This document shows positions 44,400 through 52,949 of a DNA stretch of 64,000 nucleotides, piece after piece. Every line of letters starts with the position of its first letter. Position 1 is the first letter of the stretch. Both the position numbers and the translations under genes were made by a program. Source of the DNA: Bizionia sp. M204 (GTDB lineage: Bacteria; Bacteroidota; Bacteroidia; Flavobacteriales; Flavobacteriaceae); the NCBI RefSeq assembly GCF_023205095.1, contig NZ_CP046242.1, positions 2,779,001-2,843,000 of the forward strand. The letters are read 5' to 3'. The notes beneath the pieces are model-generated. The model did no database searches. It was not told the DNA's origin and worked only from the letters and a program-made list of their open reading frames with translations.

Positions 44400-45920
44400 A
44401 TGTCAAAACCCGTACGCGTGCGCTTTGCACCAAGTCCAACAGGACCTTTACATATAGGTGGTGTTCGCACAGCCCTTTTCAACTATTTATTTGCTAAAAA
44501 ATACAACGGAACCTTTATACTTCGTATTGAAGATACGGATCAAAATCGTTTTGTTGAAGGTGCTGAAAATTATATTGAACAATCTTTAAAATGGTGTGGT
44601 ATTACGGTTGACGAAGGTGTAAATACTAACGAGAAATTTGGTCCTTATAGACAAAGTGAGCGTAAAGACATTTATAAAAAATATGCAGATCAGTTAATTG
44701 CCAATGGCAAAGCCTATTATGCATTTGATGCTGCAGACGATTTAGATGCACATAGAAAAGACCATGAAGCCCAAGGGAAAACTTTTATTTACAATTGGCA
44801 TAATCGTGAAAAAGGCCGTTTGGTGAACTCGTTGGTCCTTTCTGCTGAAGAAACGCAAGCGAAATTAGATGCTGGTGATGATTATGTAATTCGTTTTTTA
44901 TCTCCTCAAGATGAAACACTACATTTAACAGATATAATCCGTGGCAATATGACCATAGATACCAATATTTTAGACGATAAAGTATTGTTTAAAAGTGATG
45001 GGTTACCAACCTATCATTTAGCGAATATTGTAGACGACCATTTAATGGAAATTTCCCATGTTATTCGTGGTGAAGAATGGTTACCATCTTTGGCATTGCA
45101 TTACCAATTATACGATGCATTTGGTTGGGAAAAGCCTGAATTTGCACATTTACCATTGATTTTAAAACCAACAGGAAAAGGAAAGTTAAGCAAGCGTGAT
45201 GGCGATAAACTAGGGTTTCCAGTATTTCCATTAGCTTATAAAGATCATCAAACGGGTGATATATCTCGTGGTTACCGAGAAGATGGTTATTTTCCAGAAG
45301 CAGTTGTGAATTTCCTAGCCTTTTTAGGTTGGAATCCAGGAACAGAACAGGAAATTTTTAGCATGGACGAGCTGATTGCTGCCTTCGATTTAAACCGTGT
45401 GAATAAAGCAGGAGCCCGTTTTGATCCAGACAAAACCAAATGGTTTAACCACCATTATATGCAAGAACAATATAATGACGATTTAGCCGAAACATTTAAG
45501 CAAATTCAACCAGAATTAGCCGAAATTGATGTGAATTACGTGGAACTGGTTGTAGCCCTTATTAAAGAACGTGCGACCTTTGTTACTGATTTTTGGGCAT
45601 TAAGTCACTTTTTCTTTCAAACACCAACCGATTTAGACGAAAAAGCGGTTAAAAAAGCTTGGAAGGATGATTCTCCTGAACTGATGACGCAAGTCGTTTC
45701 AGTTATTGAATCTGTGGAGGATTTCACCGTTGAAAACCTTCAAACCGAACTAAAAGGTTGGATTATTAAAAACGACATAGGTTTTGGTAAAGTCATGATG
45801 CCATTACGTTTAGCATTAGTAGGTGCCTTACAAGGACCAGACGTGTTTGATATTATGTATTTAATTGGTAAAGATGAAACCAAACGACGTATTGAGAATT
45901 TGGTGAATACGTTGTCTTAA
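44400..45920 (+). CDS. gltX: Glutamyl-tRNA synthetase
   Basis: About 506 residues from the ATG at 44400 (MSKPVRVRFAPSPTGPLHIGG). A longer frame from 44364 would start with TTG and lies within the promoter, so it is rejected. The class I signature HIGG is near residue 18-21 and the KMSKS equivalent is KLSKR near 255. It attaches glutamate to tRNA-Glu. It is a single gene with its own promoter. A glnS is also present (49989), so glutamine charging does not depend on the amidotransferase route alone. Confidence 0.96.
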   Translation: MSKPVRVRFAPSPTGPLHIGGVRTALFNYLFAKKYNGTFILRIEDTDQNRFVEGAENYIEQSLKWCGITVDEGVNTNEKFGPYRQSERKDIYKKYADQLIANGKAYYAFDAADDLDAHRKDHEAQGKTFIYNWHNREKGRLVNSLVLSAEETQAKLDAGDDYVIRFLSPQDETLHLTDIIRGNMTIDTNILDDKVLFKSDGLPTYHLANIVDDHLMEISHVIRGEEWLPSLALHYQLYDAFGWEKPEFAHLPLILKPTGKGKLSKRDGDKLGFPVFPLAYKDHQTGDISRGYREDGYFPEAVVNFLAFLGWNPGTEQEIFSMDELIAAFDLNRVNKAGARFDPDKTKWFNHHYMQEQYNDDLAETFKQIQPELAEIDVNYVELVVALIKERATFVTDFWALSHFFFQTPTDLDEKAVKKAWKDDSPELMTQVVSVIESVEDFTVENLQTELKGWIIKNDIGFGKVMMPLRLALVGALQGPDVFDIMYLIGKDETKRRIENLVNTLS

Positions 45921-45932
45921 TAATTATAAAAT

Positions 45933-45997
45933 GTCACTTCAAAATGATAAGGATTTCTACATTAGATTTCCTTTCATTCTGAAATGACTTTTTTTTA
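45933..45997. terminator. Imperfect hairpin terminator between gltX and the OMP gene
   Basis: GTCACTTCAAAATGATAAGGA pairs imperfectly with TCCTTTCATTCTGAAATGAC, followed by a run of eight T. It lies 12 bp after the gltX stop and 12 bp before the converging 46009 gene. The mismatches and T run fit a terminator; an old short repeat is an alternative. Confidence 0.65.
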
Positions 45998-46008
45998 TTA
46001 AACTTCTT

Positions 46009-46692
46009 CTAAAACGAAATCATAGCCGTAAACGCCAACATAGATTGGTTTCCTTTAAATTTATTTGGATTTCCTGTTTGGTCTAAATTGTTATCATTTA
46101 GCTTATCCAACGTGTTTAAAAATCCGTAAATATATTGGGCTTTTAGTCTAAAATGGCTAAAGCCTGCTGATAATCCAATAGCACCATCCACATTGAAACG
46201 GCTGATTTTTTTGATGTCTTTTGCCAAAAGGTTATTGTAATTCGCTATCAAATAATTTTCTTGATTTTGATCATCTAATTCCAGTTCCCCATTATATTGT
46301 AACATAGGACCCACATCAATAGTTAAAAAGCTACCGATTAATTTTACATGCATTAATAAAGCTATTTGAGCGGTAAAAACTTTATAATCAATAAATTCTT
46401 CATTGGAGAGTAATATAGGCCTTACAGCTATTCCTAAATGGTTTTCAGCGAGTTGAATGCTATAACTCACATTGTACCATTTATGAGGTAAATCGACCGT
46501 TGCAGATGCACCAGCCATCCAGCCGTTGCCCTTTTTCGTGGTAAAATTGTCAGTTAAAATATCATATTGGGTAATACCACCGGAAATTCCGATACCATTA
46601 ACAATTTTGTAGTTTTTAGGCTGCGCAAAACCTATTGTAACAAAACTAATACAAATGGCGACTAATAGAATACCTGATTTTGAGTATAACAT
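46009..46692 (-). CDS. Outer-membrane beta-barrel protein (PorT-like)
   Basis: A 227-residue exported protein with a signal peptide ending near FAQ (residues 1-23). The rest shows alternating hydrophobic/aromatic strands and ends in Phe, as in outer-membrane barrel proteins. Size and shape resemble porin-like PorT-domain proteins, but no diagnostic motif was found, so only the barrel class is claimed. It has its own -7 element (46714-46721) and converges on gltX. Confidence 0.65.
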   Translation of the reverse strand: MLYSKSGILLVAICISFVTIGFAQPKNYKIVNGIGISGGITQYDILTDNFTTKKGNGWMAGASATVDLPHKWYNVSYSIQLAENHLGIAVRPILLSNEEFIDYKVFTAQIALLMHVKLIGSFLTIDVGPMLQYNGELELDDQNQENYLIANYNNLLAKDIKKISRFNVDGAIGLSAGFSHFRLKAQYIYGFLNTLDKLNDNNLDQTGNPNKFKGNQSMLAFTAMISF

Positions 46693-46713
46693 GGTTTATG
46701 TGTCTGTTTGTAA

Positions 46714-46721
46714 CAAACCTA
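46714..46721 (-). promoter_or_regulatory. -7 element of the beta-barrel protein gene
   Basis: TAGGTTTG on the minus strand fits TAnnTTTG, 21 bp before the ATG at 46692. No good -33 element was seen. Confidence 0.5.
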
Positions 46722-46854
46722 TGAAAAAAATAGGATAAATATTTCTTTTTCTTGATAACCACGTCATTCCGAATAGATTTATTTTCAAATAACAGCTTAC
46801 CACCAAAATATACATTAAATTAGTAAAACCATTTTAACCTTTAAAAATTACAAT

Positions 46855-47772
46855 ATGTTAATATTTGTTCCCTTTATTTTATTTGGACTTTTTGTTTTAT
46901 TCTCCTCCTTTTTTATGGTGAAGCAACAATCGGCTGCCATAATTGAGCGTTTTGGAAAATTTCACAGTATTCGCCAATCTGGTTTACACATGAAAATTCC
47001 TTTGGTAGATAAGGTTGCAGGCCGATTAAGTTTAAAAATTCAACAATTAGATGTTATTATTGAAACCAAAACTTTGGATGATGTCTTTGTAAAACTGAAA
47101 GTGTCTGTACAGTATAAAGTAGTAACCGAAAAAGTATATGATGCTTTTTACAAGTTAGATTATCCGCATGAACAAATTACAAGTTATGTGTTTGATGTAG
47201 TACGTGCCGAAGTTCCAAAAATGAAATTAGATGATGTTTTTGTTAAAAAAGATGATATCGCTTTAGCTGTAAAAGCAGAATTAAATGATGCTATGATGGA
47301 TTATGGTTTTGATATTATTAGAACTTTAGTAACGGATATTGATCCAGATCCACAAGTAAAAATAGCTATGAACCGTATTAATGCAGCCGATAGGGAAAAA
47401 ACAGCTGCCCAATATGAAGGTGATGCTCAACGTATTTTAATTGTTGAAAAAGCCAAAGCAGAAGCTGAAAGTAAACGATTACAAGGTCAAGGTATTGCAG
47501 ATCAACGCCGTGAAATAGCACGCGGTTTGGAGGAATCTGTTGATGTGTTAAATCGTGTAGGTATTAATAGTCAAGAAGCATCAGCATTGATAGTTGTAAC
47601 CCAACATTATGATACCTTGCAAGCCATAGGTAGTGAAACGAACAGTAATTTAATTTTACTTCCAAATTCACCACAAGCAGGTAGCCAAATGCTAAATGAT
47701 ATGGTAGCGAGTTTTACGGCTAGTAACCAAATTGGCGAAGCCATGAAAAACAATAAAAAAAATAAGGAATAA
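46855..47772 (+). CDS. SPFH/Band 7 family membrane protein
   Basis: A 305-residue protein with an N-terminal membrane helix (residues 1-20) followed by the SPFH domain: VKQQSAAIIERFGKF, then LDVIIETKTLDDVFVKLKVSVQYKV and RINAADREKTAAQYEGDAQRI. It belongs to the stomatin/prohibitin-like group that forms membrane rings and supports proteases or membrane microdomains. C-terminal helices rich in Ala and Glu suit oligomerisation. No NfeD partner is next to it. Confidence 0.88.
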   Translation: MLIFVPFILFGLFVLFSSFFMVKQQSAAIIERFGKFHSIRQSGLHMKIPLVDKVAGRLSLKIQQLDVIIETKTLDDVFVKLKVSVQYKVVTEKVYDAFYKLDYPHEQITSYVFDVVRAEVPKMKLDDVFVKKDDIALAVKAELNDAMMDYGFDIIRTLVTDIDPDPQVKIAMNRINAADREKTAAQYEGDAQRILIVEKAKAEAESKRLQGQGIADQRREIARGLEESVDVLNRVGINSQEASALIVVTQHYDTLQAIGSETNSNLILLPNSPQAGSQMLNDMVASFTASNQIGEAMKNNKKNKE

Positions 47773-47803
47773 GGTCTTCAAAAATTGATTAAATTCCTTA
47801 ATT

Positions 47804-47881
47804 AAGAGGAACATATTGCCATTAAAACTTCAGATTGAAAACTTCAGAATTACAAAATTCAATCGGCCTTATGTTCCTCTT
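47804..47881. repeat. Long inverted repeat between convergent genes
   Basis: AAGAGGAACATA (47804-47815) is exactly reverse-complementary to TATGTTCCTCTT (47870-47881), with an inner 7-bp pair GATTGAA/TTCAATC. The right arm lies in the last codons of the 70-residue gene. It could act as a convergent terminator or an RNA stem; no T run follows. Confidence 0.6.
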
Positions 47882-48071
47882 TATATTTCTTGATAATATC
47901 CTTCAAACTTTCCAAATAGTTTTCTAAATCCTTAACATCAATATCTGGGTTTTGTTGATCTGGAATGGTCATAGGCATTTCATCTAAATGCTCATAAACT
48001 TCTGGGTAGTTGGTTTCAATATTCCGCGTTACAGTCGCAATTTCCGTCAGTAAATCTTTTGCTTTTTTCAT
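47859..48071 (-). CDS. Small conserved-looking hypothetical protein
   Basis: A 70-residue acidic protein with no signal peptide or membrane segment. It looks helical (KDLLTEIATVTRNIETNYPEVY, then LENYLESLKDIIKKYKEE) with a Pro-containing turn (MPMTIPDQQNPDI) between two helices. I do not recognise a named family. It starts with ATG and has a protein-like amino-acid mix, so I take it as a real gene. It stands alone, convergent with the SPFH gene. Confidence 0.6.
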   Translation of the reverse strand: MKKAKDLLTEIATVTRNIETNYPEVYEHLDEMPMTIPDQQNPDIDVKDLENYLESLKDIIKKYKEEHKAD

Positions 48072-48149
48072 AATTCTTATATTTGATTAGAGTGGATATA
48101 AGGTATTATAATATACATAAATAACAAAAGAAATTCTGTTAGCTATTTG

Positions 48150-49340
48150 TTAATTTGACTTAAAGGGATGACGTTCTTCCCATATTTTAGACGGATTCAT
48201 CAGCCTGAAAATATATTTAAGTATCCCATTCATAAACCAATTAGTATGTTTTAAATACATAACCATATCTTTCGGTTTTGCACCAATAGAACTTTTTATT
48301 TCCATAGCAGTTCTGGCATAAACAATCGTTTTAAATTGATTATTAATACCAAATTGCGCCATATCATACAACATATTTAAATATAACTGATGCTTATATT
48401 GATACTCGGAATCATAGCCTAAAAAGTAGGTTTCCAAGTATTTATTATTTAGAATGAGCGTGTAAAATCCAACCAATTCATTTTTATTAAAATATCCAAA
48501 CACTTTAAAGTTTGCACCTAATTGTTTTTTGAAGGTATAAAAATGATTTTCTGGTAAAATGAAGCTATTTATTTTAGCGTTTCTAGCAACGTTTTTATAC
48601 AATTTGTAGAGTGTTTCCGATTGGTTAAAAATCGCCGTTACATCCAATTCCTTGGTGATAATAGATTCAGATTTTTTTCTAGCTGATTTATAACGGTCTC
48701 GATATTTTTTGTTTAATTCAGAAATATAATCCTCAAAATGCACCCAATGTTCAGGAAGGTTCAAAACCATATTTGGTTGTACAACTATGTGATGGAAACC
48801 TGATGTATTTAGTGCGTTTTTAGTTTGCAGAATGGTATCTGTTAGGAAATAATCTTTTAATAAAACAGCTCTAATATTTTTATTAAAAACAGTCTTAATT
48901 TTACGTTTTAGCACATCAACAGCTTTTAATAATGTAGACATAAATTCCTCATTTGTTATGGCATTGGACTTAAAATAGATGCCATGCTGTCCTGTATGTG
49001 TTAAATTCCCGACTACCAATATATTTCCTTTTAAAACCTTTGAAACCTGATTTTTAAAACGCTCTTGAAAACACGAATCATCATGATTTCTGAACATGTC
49101 ATTAAGGTATAATTTAACGCGTTGCATTACGGCAATTCCTACTAATTCCTGTTCTAGATAAAATCCAAAATAATAAAGCGTAATATTTTTTGGAGCAGCT
49201 TCTTCCAAAGCTTTTAAATATGTTGTTTGCAGAAAAATATCATGTACAACCAAGGCATCCCAAGCTCGTGGTAAATCAATTGCAGATGTAAATAGTTTTG
49301 TTTCTATCAAAGTATCATGAAAAAAGACTGATTTGGTCAA
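48150..49340 (-). CDS. GNAT-fold acetyltransferase-like protein
   Basis: A 396-residue protein. ATG starts are absent near the 5' end, so the start is the TTG at 49340 (MTKSVFFHD...). The C-terminal half has the acyl-CoA/aminoacyl-transferase pattern of FemAB/BioF2-like GNATs: NKKYRDRYKSARKKSE, then FKVFGYFNKNELVGFYTLILNNKYLETYFLGYD and TIVYARTAMEIKSSIGA. The substrate is unknown; relatives often act on lipids or cell-wall precursors. The 5' end of the gene contains the terminator hairpin of the upstream DUF1761 remnant. Confidence 0.7.
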   Translation of the reverse strand: MTKSVFFHDTLIETKLFTSAIDLPRAWDALVVHDIFLQTTYLKALEEAAPKNITLYYFGFYLEQELVGIAVMQRVKLYLNDMFRNHDDSCFQERFKNQVSKVLKGNILVVGNLTHTGQHGIYFKSNAITNEEFMSTLLKAVDVLKRKIKTVFNKNIRAVLLKDYFLTDTILQTKNALNTSGFHHIVVQPNMVLNLPEHWVHFEDYISELNKKYRDRYKSARKKSESIITKELDVTAIFNQSETLYKLYKNVARNAKINSFILPENHFYTFKKQLGANFKVFGYFNKNELVGFYTLILNNKYLETYFLGYDSEYQYKHQLYLNMLYDMAQFGINNQFKTIVYARTAMEIKSSIGAKPKDMVMYLKHTNWFMNGILKYIFRLMNPSKIWEERHPFKSN

Positions 49341-49347
49341 TCAGTCT
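49321..49347 (-). terminator. Terminator overlapping the start of the 48150 gene
   Basis: AAAGACTGATT and AATCAGTCTTT form an 11-bp stem, followed by TTTT on the minus strand. It ends the DUF1761 remnant transcript, but the loop and right arm also contain the TTG start and first codons of the next gene. Confidence 0.75.
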
Positions 49348-49371
49348 TTAAAGTTATATAATCATTACAAA

Positions 49372-49854
49372 TTAATTCCAGGCACAAACAATACCTCCCA
49401 TTATGGTTAAACTGATTATCCAATACCCACTATTAATGAAAATGTATTTCCAACTTTTACGTTCAAATAAGGCCGTTATAGCCAAAATAGGAAATACGAA
49501 TAACACGCCAGCCATACAACCGTGTAACGCACCATGTTTAAAAGTTCTAAATGCTAAACCATAATCGTTCATAAAAGCTGTGTATGATGGTAAAGCTTCC
49601 GAAACGTTGCCGCCAATCATGCCTAAAGCTCCTGTTTGATGAATGGTTAAAAATTGTAAAATAAAAGCAATTAAAATTGAAAATAGAAGGGTGAGAACAA
49701 AAATTACAAACATGTTTCCATCTTTTAAAGTTTCCGAAGTTTAACCAGATTCACGCATCCAAGCGTTTCCAAATGTTTTAGGGTTGTACCAAAAAAAACC
49801 CACAATTAACGGAACCAAAGCCGCCACCAAAATGGCCAAAAAATTAATATCCAT
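49372..49854 (-). pseudogene. DUF1761 family membrane protein with one in-frame stop codon
   Basis: Reading from the ATG at 49854 gives 37 residues (MDINFLAILVAALVPLIVG through FGNAWMRESG), then TAA at 49741-49743. After it the same frame continues without a break as TSETLKDGN and MFVIFVLTLL to the stop at 49372. Together they make a DUF1761-type protein of about 160 residues with four hydrophobic segments and the conserved end FERKSWKYIFINSGYWI. In intact relatives a Leu is expected just after the ESG motif, so a TTA-to-TAA change is the simplest explanation. An ATG at 49713 could restart a shortened 113-residue product. The cause could also be a sequencing error. Confidence 0.8.
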
Positions 49855-49931
49855 GGTTAGGTATTTAAAAATTAGTGTTTTAAAGATAAATGAAAATTAT
49901 GATTTATATTTTTCACTTGATAAAAATTAAA

Positions 49932-49967
49932 AAAAAACCTTGAAACAATTCATGTTTCAAGGTTTTA
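49932..49967 (-). terminator. Terminator of glnS
   Basis: On the minus strand AAAACCTTGAAAC pairs with GTTTCAAGGTTTT across a six-base loop and is followed by a run of about nine T. It lies 22 bp beyond the glnS stop. Confidence 0.88.
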
Positions 49968-49988
49968 AATATTACGTTGTTGTCGTGG

Positions 49989-51995
49989 TTATAACGCTTT
50001 TGCCTCAGCCACCAACAAGTCATTTTTGTCATCTAAAGCTTTAGCTATAAAATCATTGATTTCTGAATTTCGTTCTAATCCATTATTCAGTAATACACCT
50101 AAGGTTATCATGGTAATAATTCGCGTTCCTACCTTTTTTGCAGACGTGCCAAACAAGGGTTCAACATCACTATAGCTTACATTTTGCGCCAATTCCTGAA
50201 TTTCAGATTTTGCTTTTACGCGTTCGTCATCTTTCATTCTATCATACTTTTTCCCGTATGATTTTATCTGCTCAATAGCTGGTCTATTAGATTGTTGGTT
50301 TTGTTTTTTTGCTGGCTGATTTTCATTATTTTTAGGAGCTTGTTTTGCCCAAGTATCTCGTAATCCAACCGTTTTATTGAATACTAATTTTTCAGAGGTA
50401 CTATCATCATCCACATTAAAATAACCCAAACGTTGAAATTGGAACCGCTCTCCTACTTTCGCTTCTAACAAACTTGGTTCTACAAAAGCATCAATTATTT
50501 TTAAAGATTCTGGATTTATAAATTCCATAAAATCTTTATCGGCATGGCTATCTGGAGCTTCATCTAAAAACAATCTATCATACTCGCGAACTTCTGCTTT
50601 AATAGCATGCTTTATAGACACCCAATGCAAGGTTCCTTTTACTTTTTTCTCGGTATCTTCAGAATAGGTAGCATGAATTTCTGTAACGTTTCCATCAGCA
50701 TCTTTCACTACACCTTCTGCTTTGATGATGTAGGCATTTTTCAAGCGGACTTCACCGCCTAATTTCAATCGGAAAAATTTACTACTTGCTTCTTCTTTAA
50801 AATCGTCTTTTTCAATATATAACTCACGCGAAAAAGGTACTTTTCTAAAACCTGCCGATTCATCTTCCTGATTATTTTCAGCTTCCAACCACTCCTCTTG
50901 TCCTTCAGGATAATTGGTAATGACTAATTTAACTGGATCTAAAACAGCCATCACACGCGGTGCCGTTTTATTTAAATCCTCACGAATACAGAATTCTAAA
51001 AGCGATACATCAATAACGTTATCACGTTTGGCTACACCTACTTTATCAATAAACTGTCTGATGGAATCTGGTGTGTAACCACGACGACGCAACCCTGAAA
51101 TGGTTGGCATTCGTGGATCGTCCCAACCGCTTACAACACCTTGCTCAACCAATTTTAGCAACTTACGTTTACTCATAATGGTATAACTTAAATTCAAACG
51201 GGCAAATTCACGTTGTTTAGGAAGCATTGGTAAGGCTTCTGGCTGGTATTTATACACTTGCTCCTTGAACCAGTCGTAAAGCTCTCTATGCGGCTTAAAT
51301 TCAAGGGAGCATAAAGAATGTGAAATTTGTTCCATATAATCACTTTCACCATGGGTCCAGTCGTACATAGGATAAATACACCAATCATTTCCTGTCCTGT
51401 GATGTGATTTTTTTAAAATACGGTACATCAACGGATCACGCATTAACATATTAGGATGTTGCATATCAATTTTTGCACGCAATACATGAGAACCTTCTGG
51501 AAATTCTCCAGCTTTCATGCGCTGAAATAAATCCAAATTTTCTTCAATACTCCGGTTTCGGTATGGACCATCAACACCAGGTTGCGTTGGCGTACCTTTC
51601 TGTTCAGCCATAGCTTCGCTGGATTGCGAATCTACATAAGCTTTTCCTTCTTTGATTAACGCTACTGCCCAATCATATAACTGCTGAAAATAATCAGATG
51701 AATACAATTCATTAGCCCATTGATAGCCTAACCATGCAATATCACGTTTTATAGCATCTACATATTCCTGCTCTTCTTTGGCGGGATTGGTATCATCAAA
51801 ACGTAAGTTTACAGGTGCTTGGTATTTTTCACCCAAGCCAAAACTAATACCAATAGCTTTGGTGTGACCAATATGTAAATAACCATTCGGTTCTGGTGGA
51901 AAACGGAAGCGAAGTGCTTCTTTTTCCAATCCATTCCTTAAATCTTCTTCTATAATATGCTCAATAAAATTGAGTGATTTTGTTTCTTCAGACAT
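49989..51995 (-). CDS. glnS: Glutaminyl-tRNA synthetase with C-terminal extension
   Basis: About 668 residues from the ATG at 51995 (MSEETKSLNFIEHIIEEDL). The frame extends to an ATG at 52073, but a -7 promoter element lies within that part (52025-52032). It is a class I enzyme: HIGH in PPEPNGYLHIGHTKA and the KMSKS loop reads MSKRKL. It charges tRNA-Gln directly. After the anticodon-binding barrels there is an extra tail of about 110 residues: a Gln/Asn/Lys-rich linker, then a helical segment (SYGKKYDRMKDDERVKAKSE). It is longer than the usual 550-560 residues; the tail may aid tRNA binding. Confidence 0.95.
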   Translation of the reverse strand: MSEETKSLNFIEHIIEEDLRNGLEKEALRFRFPPEPNGYLHIGHTKAIGISFGLGEKYQAPVNLRFDDTNPAKEEQEYVDAIKRDIAWLGYQWANELYSSDYFQQLYDWAVALIKEGKAYVDSQSSEAMAEQKGTPTQPGVDGPYRNRSIEENLDLFQRMKAGEFPEGSHVLRAKIDMQHPNMLMRDPLMYRILKKSHHRTGNDWCIYPMYDWTHGESDYMEQISHSLCSLEFKPHRELYDWFKEQVYKYQPEALPMLPKQREFARLNLSYTIMSKRKLLKLVEQGVVSGWDDPRMPTISGLRRRGYTPDSIRQFIDKVGVAKRDNVIDVSLLEFCIREDLNKTAPRVMAVLDPVKLVITNYPEGQEEWLEAENNQEDESAGFRKVPFSRELYIEKDDFKEEASSKFFRLKLGGEVRLKNAYIIKAEGVVKDADGNVTEIHATYSEDTEKKVKGTLHWVSIKHAIKAEVREYDRLFLDEAPDSHADKDFMEFINPESLKIIDAFVEPSLLEAKVGERFQFQRLGYFNVDDDSTSEKLVFNKTVGLRDTWAKQAPKNNENQPAKKQNQQSNRPAIEQIKSYGKKYDRMKDDERVKAKSEIQELAQNVSYSDVEPLFGTSAKKVGTRIITMITLGVLLNNGLERNSEINDFIAKALDDKNDLLVAEAKAL

Positions 51996-52024
51996 ACGCT
52001 GTTCTCTATTGGAAATATGAAGCA

Positions 52025-52032
52025 CAAAATTA
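52025..52032 (-). promoter_or_regulatory. -7 element of glnS
   Basis: TAATTTTG on the minus strand matches TAnnTTTG, 29 bp before the ATG at 51995. It decides against the longer frame starting at 52073. Confidence 0.5.
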
Positions 52033-52095
52033 GTTAATTTTAGACTAATTGTAACATTTGAATGATTTTTCATACCTATAATTAAAACTTATACC

Positions 52096-52305
52096 ATGCA
52101 ACATAGAAATTACGAATGTCCAAAATGCCATAATCGGACTTACGATATGGATCAAATGCAGGCAACGGGCGGTTTGTTTACAAAACTTTTTAACATCCAG
52201 AATAAAAAATTTACCTCTGTAACATGTGAAAAATGTACATATACCGAATTTTATAAATCTAAAACTAGTAGCATTAGCAATATCTTTGACTTCTTTACAA
52301 ATTAA
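52096..52305 (+). CDS. Small zinc-ribbon protein
   Basis: A 69-residue protein with two CxxC knuckles, CPKC (residues 8-11) and CEKC (44-47), spaced like a zinc ribbon. NRTYDMDQMQATGGLFTKLFNIQNKKF lies between them. It resembles Zn-ribbon nucleic-acid-binding proteins of unknown role. It is divergent from glnS and followed by folB on the same strand, 69 bp away. Confidence 0.7.
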   Translation: MQHRNYECPKCHNRTYDMDQMQATGGLFTKLFNIQNKKFTSVTCEKCTYTEFYKSKTSSISNIFDFFTN

Positions 52306-52341
52306 ATGACTTTACACTATTAATTTCTTTCAGAATTTCTC

Positions 52342-52370
52342 TTGCAGTCATGTTCTGAATAGTATTTTTG
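52342..52370 (+). promoter_or_regulatory. Promoter of folB
   Basis: TTG (52342-52344), 18 bp, then TATTTTTG (52363-52370) fits the flavobacterial consensus. The ATG at 52375 is only 4 bp downstream of the box, so the mRNA would be almost leaderless. Confidence 0.55.
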
Positions 52371-52374
52371 CAAT

Positions 52375-52743
52375 ATGGGAACAATTAAAGTTGAAAATAT
52401 TCGGGTATTTGCCAATCATGGTTGCTTAAAAGAAGAAACCAAAATTGGTAGCGATTACCGTGTGGATTTAGAAATAAAAGCCAATTTACAAACATCAGCC
52501 AAAACAGATTTACTTCAAGATACGGTTGATTATGTGTTTCTAAATAAGGTGATTCGGGAAGAAATGGCACAACCTTCTTACTTATTAGAAACGGTGGCCA
52601 AACGTATTTTAAATCGTATTTTTAAAGAAGATATTATGGTTAGCAAAGCCACGGTTTGGGTCAGTAAAATTAACCCACCTATTGGAGGCGATGTGGAAAT
52701 GGTAACTATAAAAATGAGTGACAAGCGAAAAAAGCAAAAGTAA
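52375..52743 (+). CDS. folB: Dihydroneopterin aldolase
   Basis: A 122-residue tunnelling-fold enzyme. VENIRVFANHGCLKEETKIG carries the conserved start and catalytic region, with DTVDYVFLNKVI and SYLLETVAKRI following. C-terminal KINPPIGGDVEMV is typical. It converts 7,8-dihydroneopterin to 6-hydroxymethyl-dihydropterin and glycolaldehyde in folate synthesis. It probably has its own promoter; tRNA-Cys follows on the same strand. Confidence 0.92.
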   Translation: MGTIKVENIRVFANHGCLKEETKIGSDYRVDLEIKANLQTSAKTDLLQDTVDYVFLNKVIREEMAQPSYLLETVAKRILNRIFKEDIMVSKATVWVSKINPPIGGDVEMVTIKMSDKRKKQK

Positions 52744-52767
52744 ATAGCGAAACACTTATATTTTTTT

Positions 52768-52775
52768 TACATTTG
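52768..52775 (+). promoter_or_regulatory. -7 element of tRNA-Cys
   Basis: TACATTTG matches TAnnTTTG, about 45 bp upstream of the mature tRNA. Two small hairpins (52780-52793 and 52794-52813) lie between it and the tRNA, probably in the 5' leader removed by RNase P. Confidence 0.5.
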
Positions 52776-52819
52776 TGCTCTCTTAAAAAAGAGATTCCTG
52801 CGTTTGTAGGAATAAATAG

Positions 52820-52890
52820 GGTGTCGTGGCCGAGTGGCTAGGCAGTGGTCTGCAACACCATCTACAGCGGTTCGAATCCGCTCGACACCT
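52820..52890 (+). tRNA. tRNA-Cys (anticodon GCA)
   Basis: A full cloverleaf can be drawn. The 7-bp acceptor stem GGTGTCG/CGACACC is perfect. The D-stem is GCC/GGC, the anticodon arm has loop CTGCAAC with anticodon GCA at 52852-52854, and the T-arm is AGCGG-TTCGAAT-CCGCT. The discriminator base is T (U73), typical of cysteine tRNA. CCA is not encoded. Confidence 0.96.
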
Positions 52891-52892
52891 CT

Positions 52893-52928
52893 AAAAAGAG
52901 TCACTTAATTAAGTGACTCTTTTTTTTT
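52893..52928 (+). terminator. Terminator of tRNA-Cys
   Basis: GAGTCACTTAATTAAGTGACTC is a perfect palindrome with A and T runs on either side, forming a long stem followed by eight or more T. Confidence 0.9.
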
Positions 52929-52949
52929 ATTTTTTTTAAATACAGTAAA

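Noticed and set aside
45933-45997. Imperfect inverted repeat as a mobile miniature element
   Set aside because: Only one copy seen, and its T run and place between convergent genes fit a terminator better.
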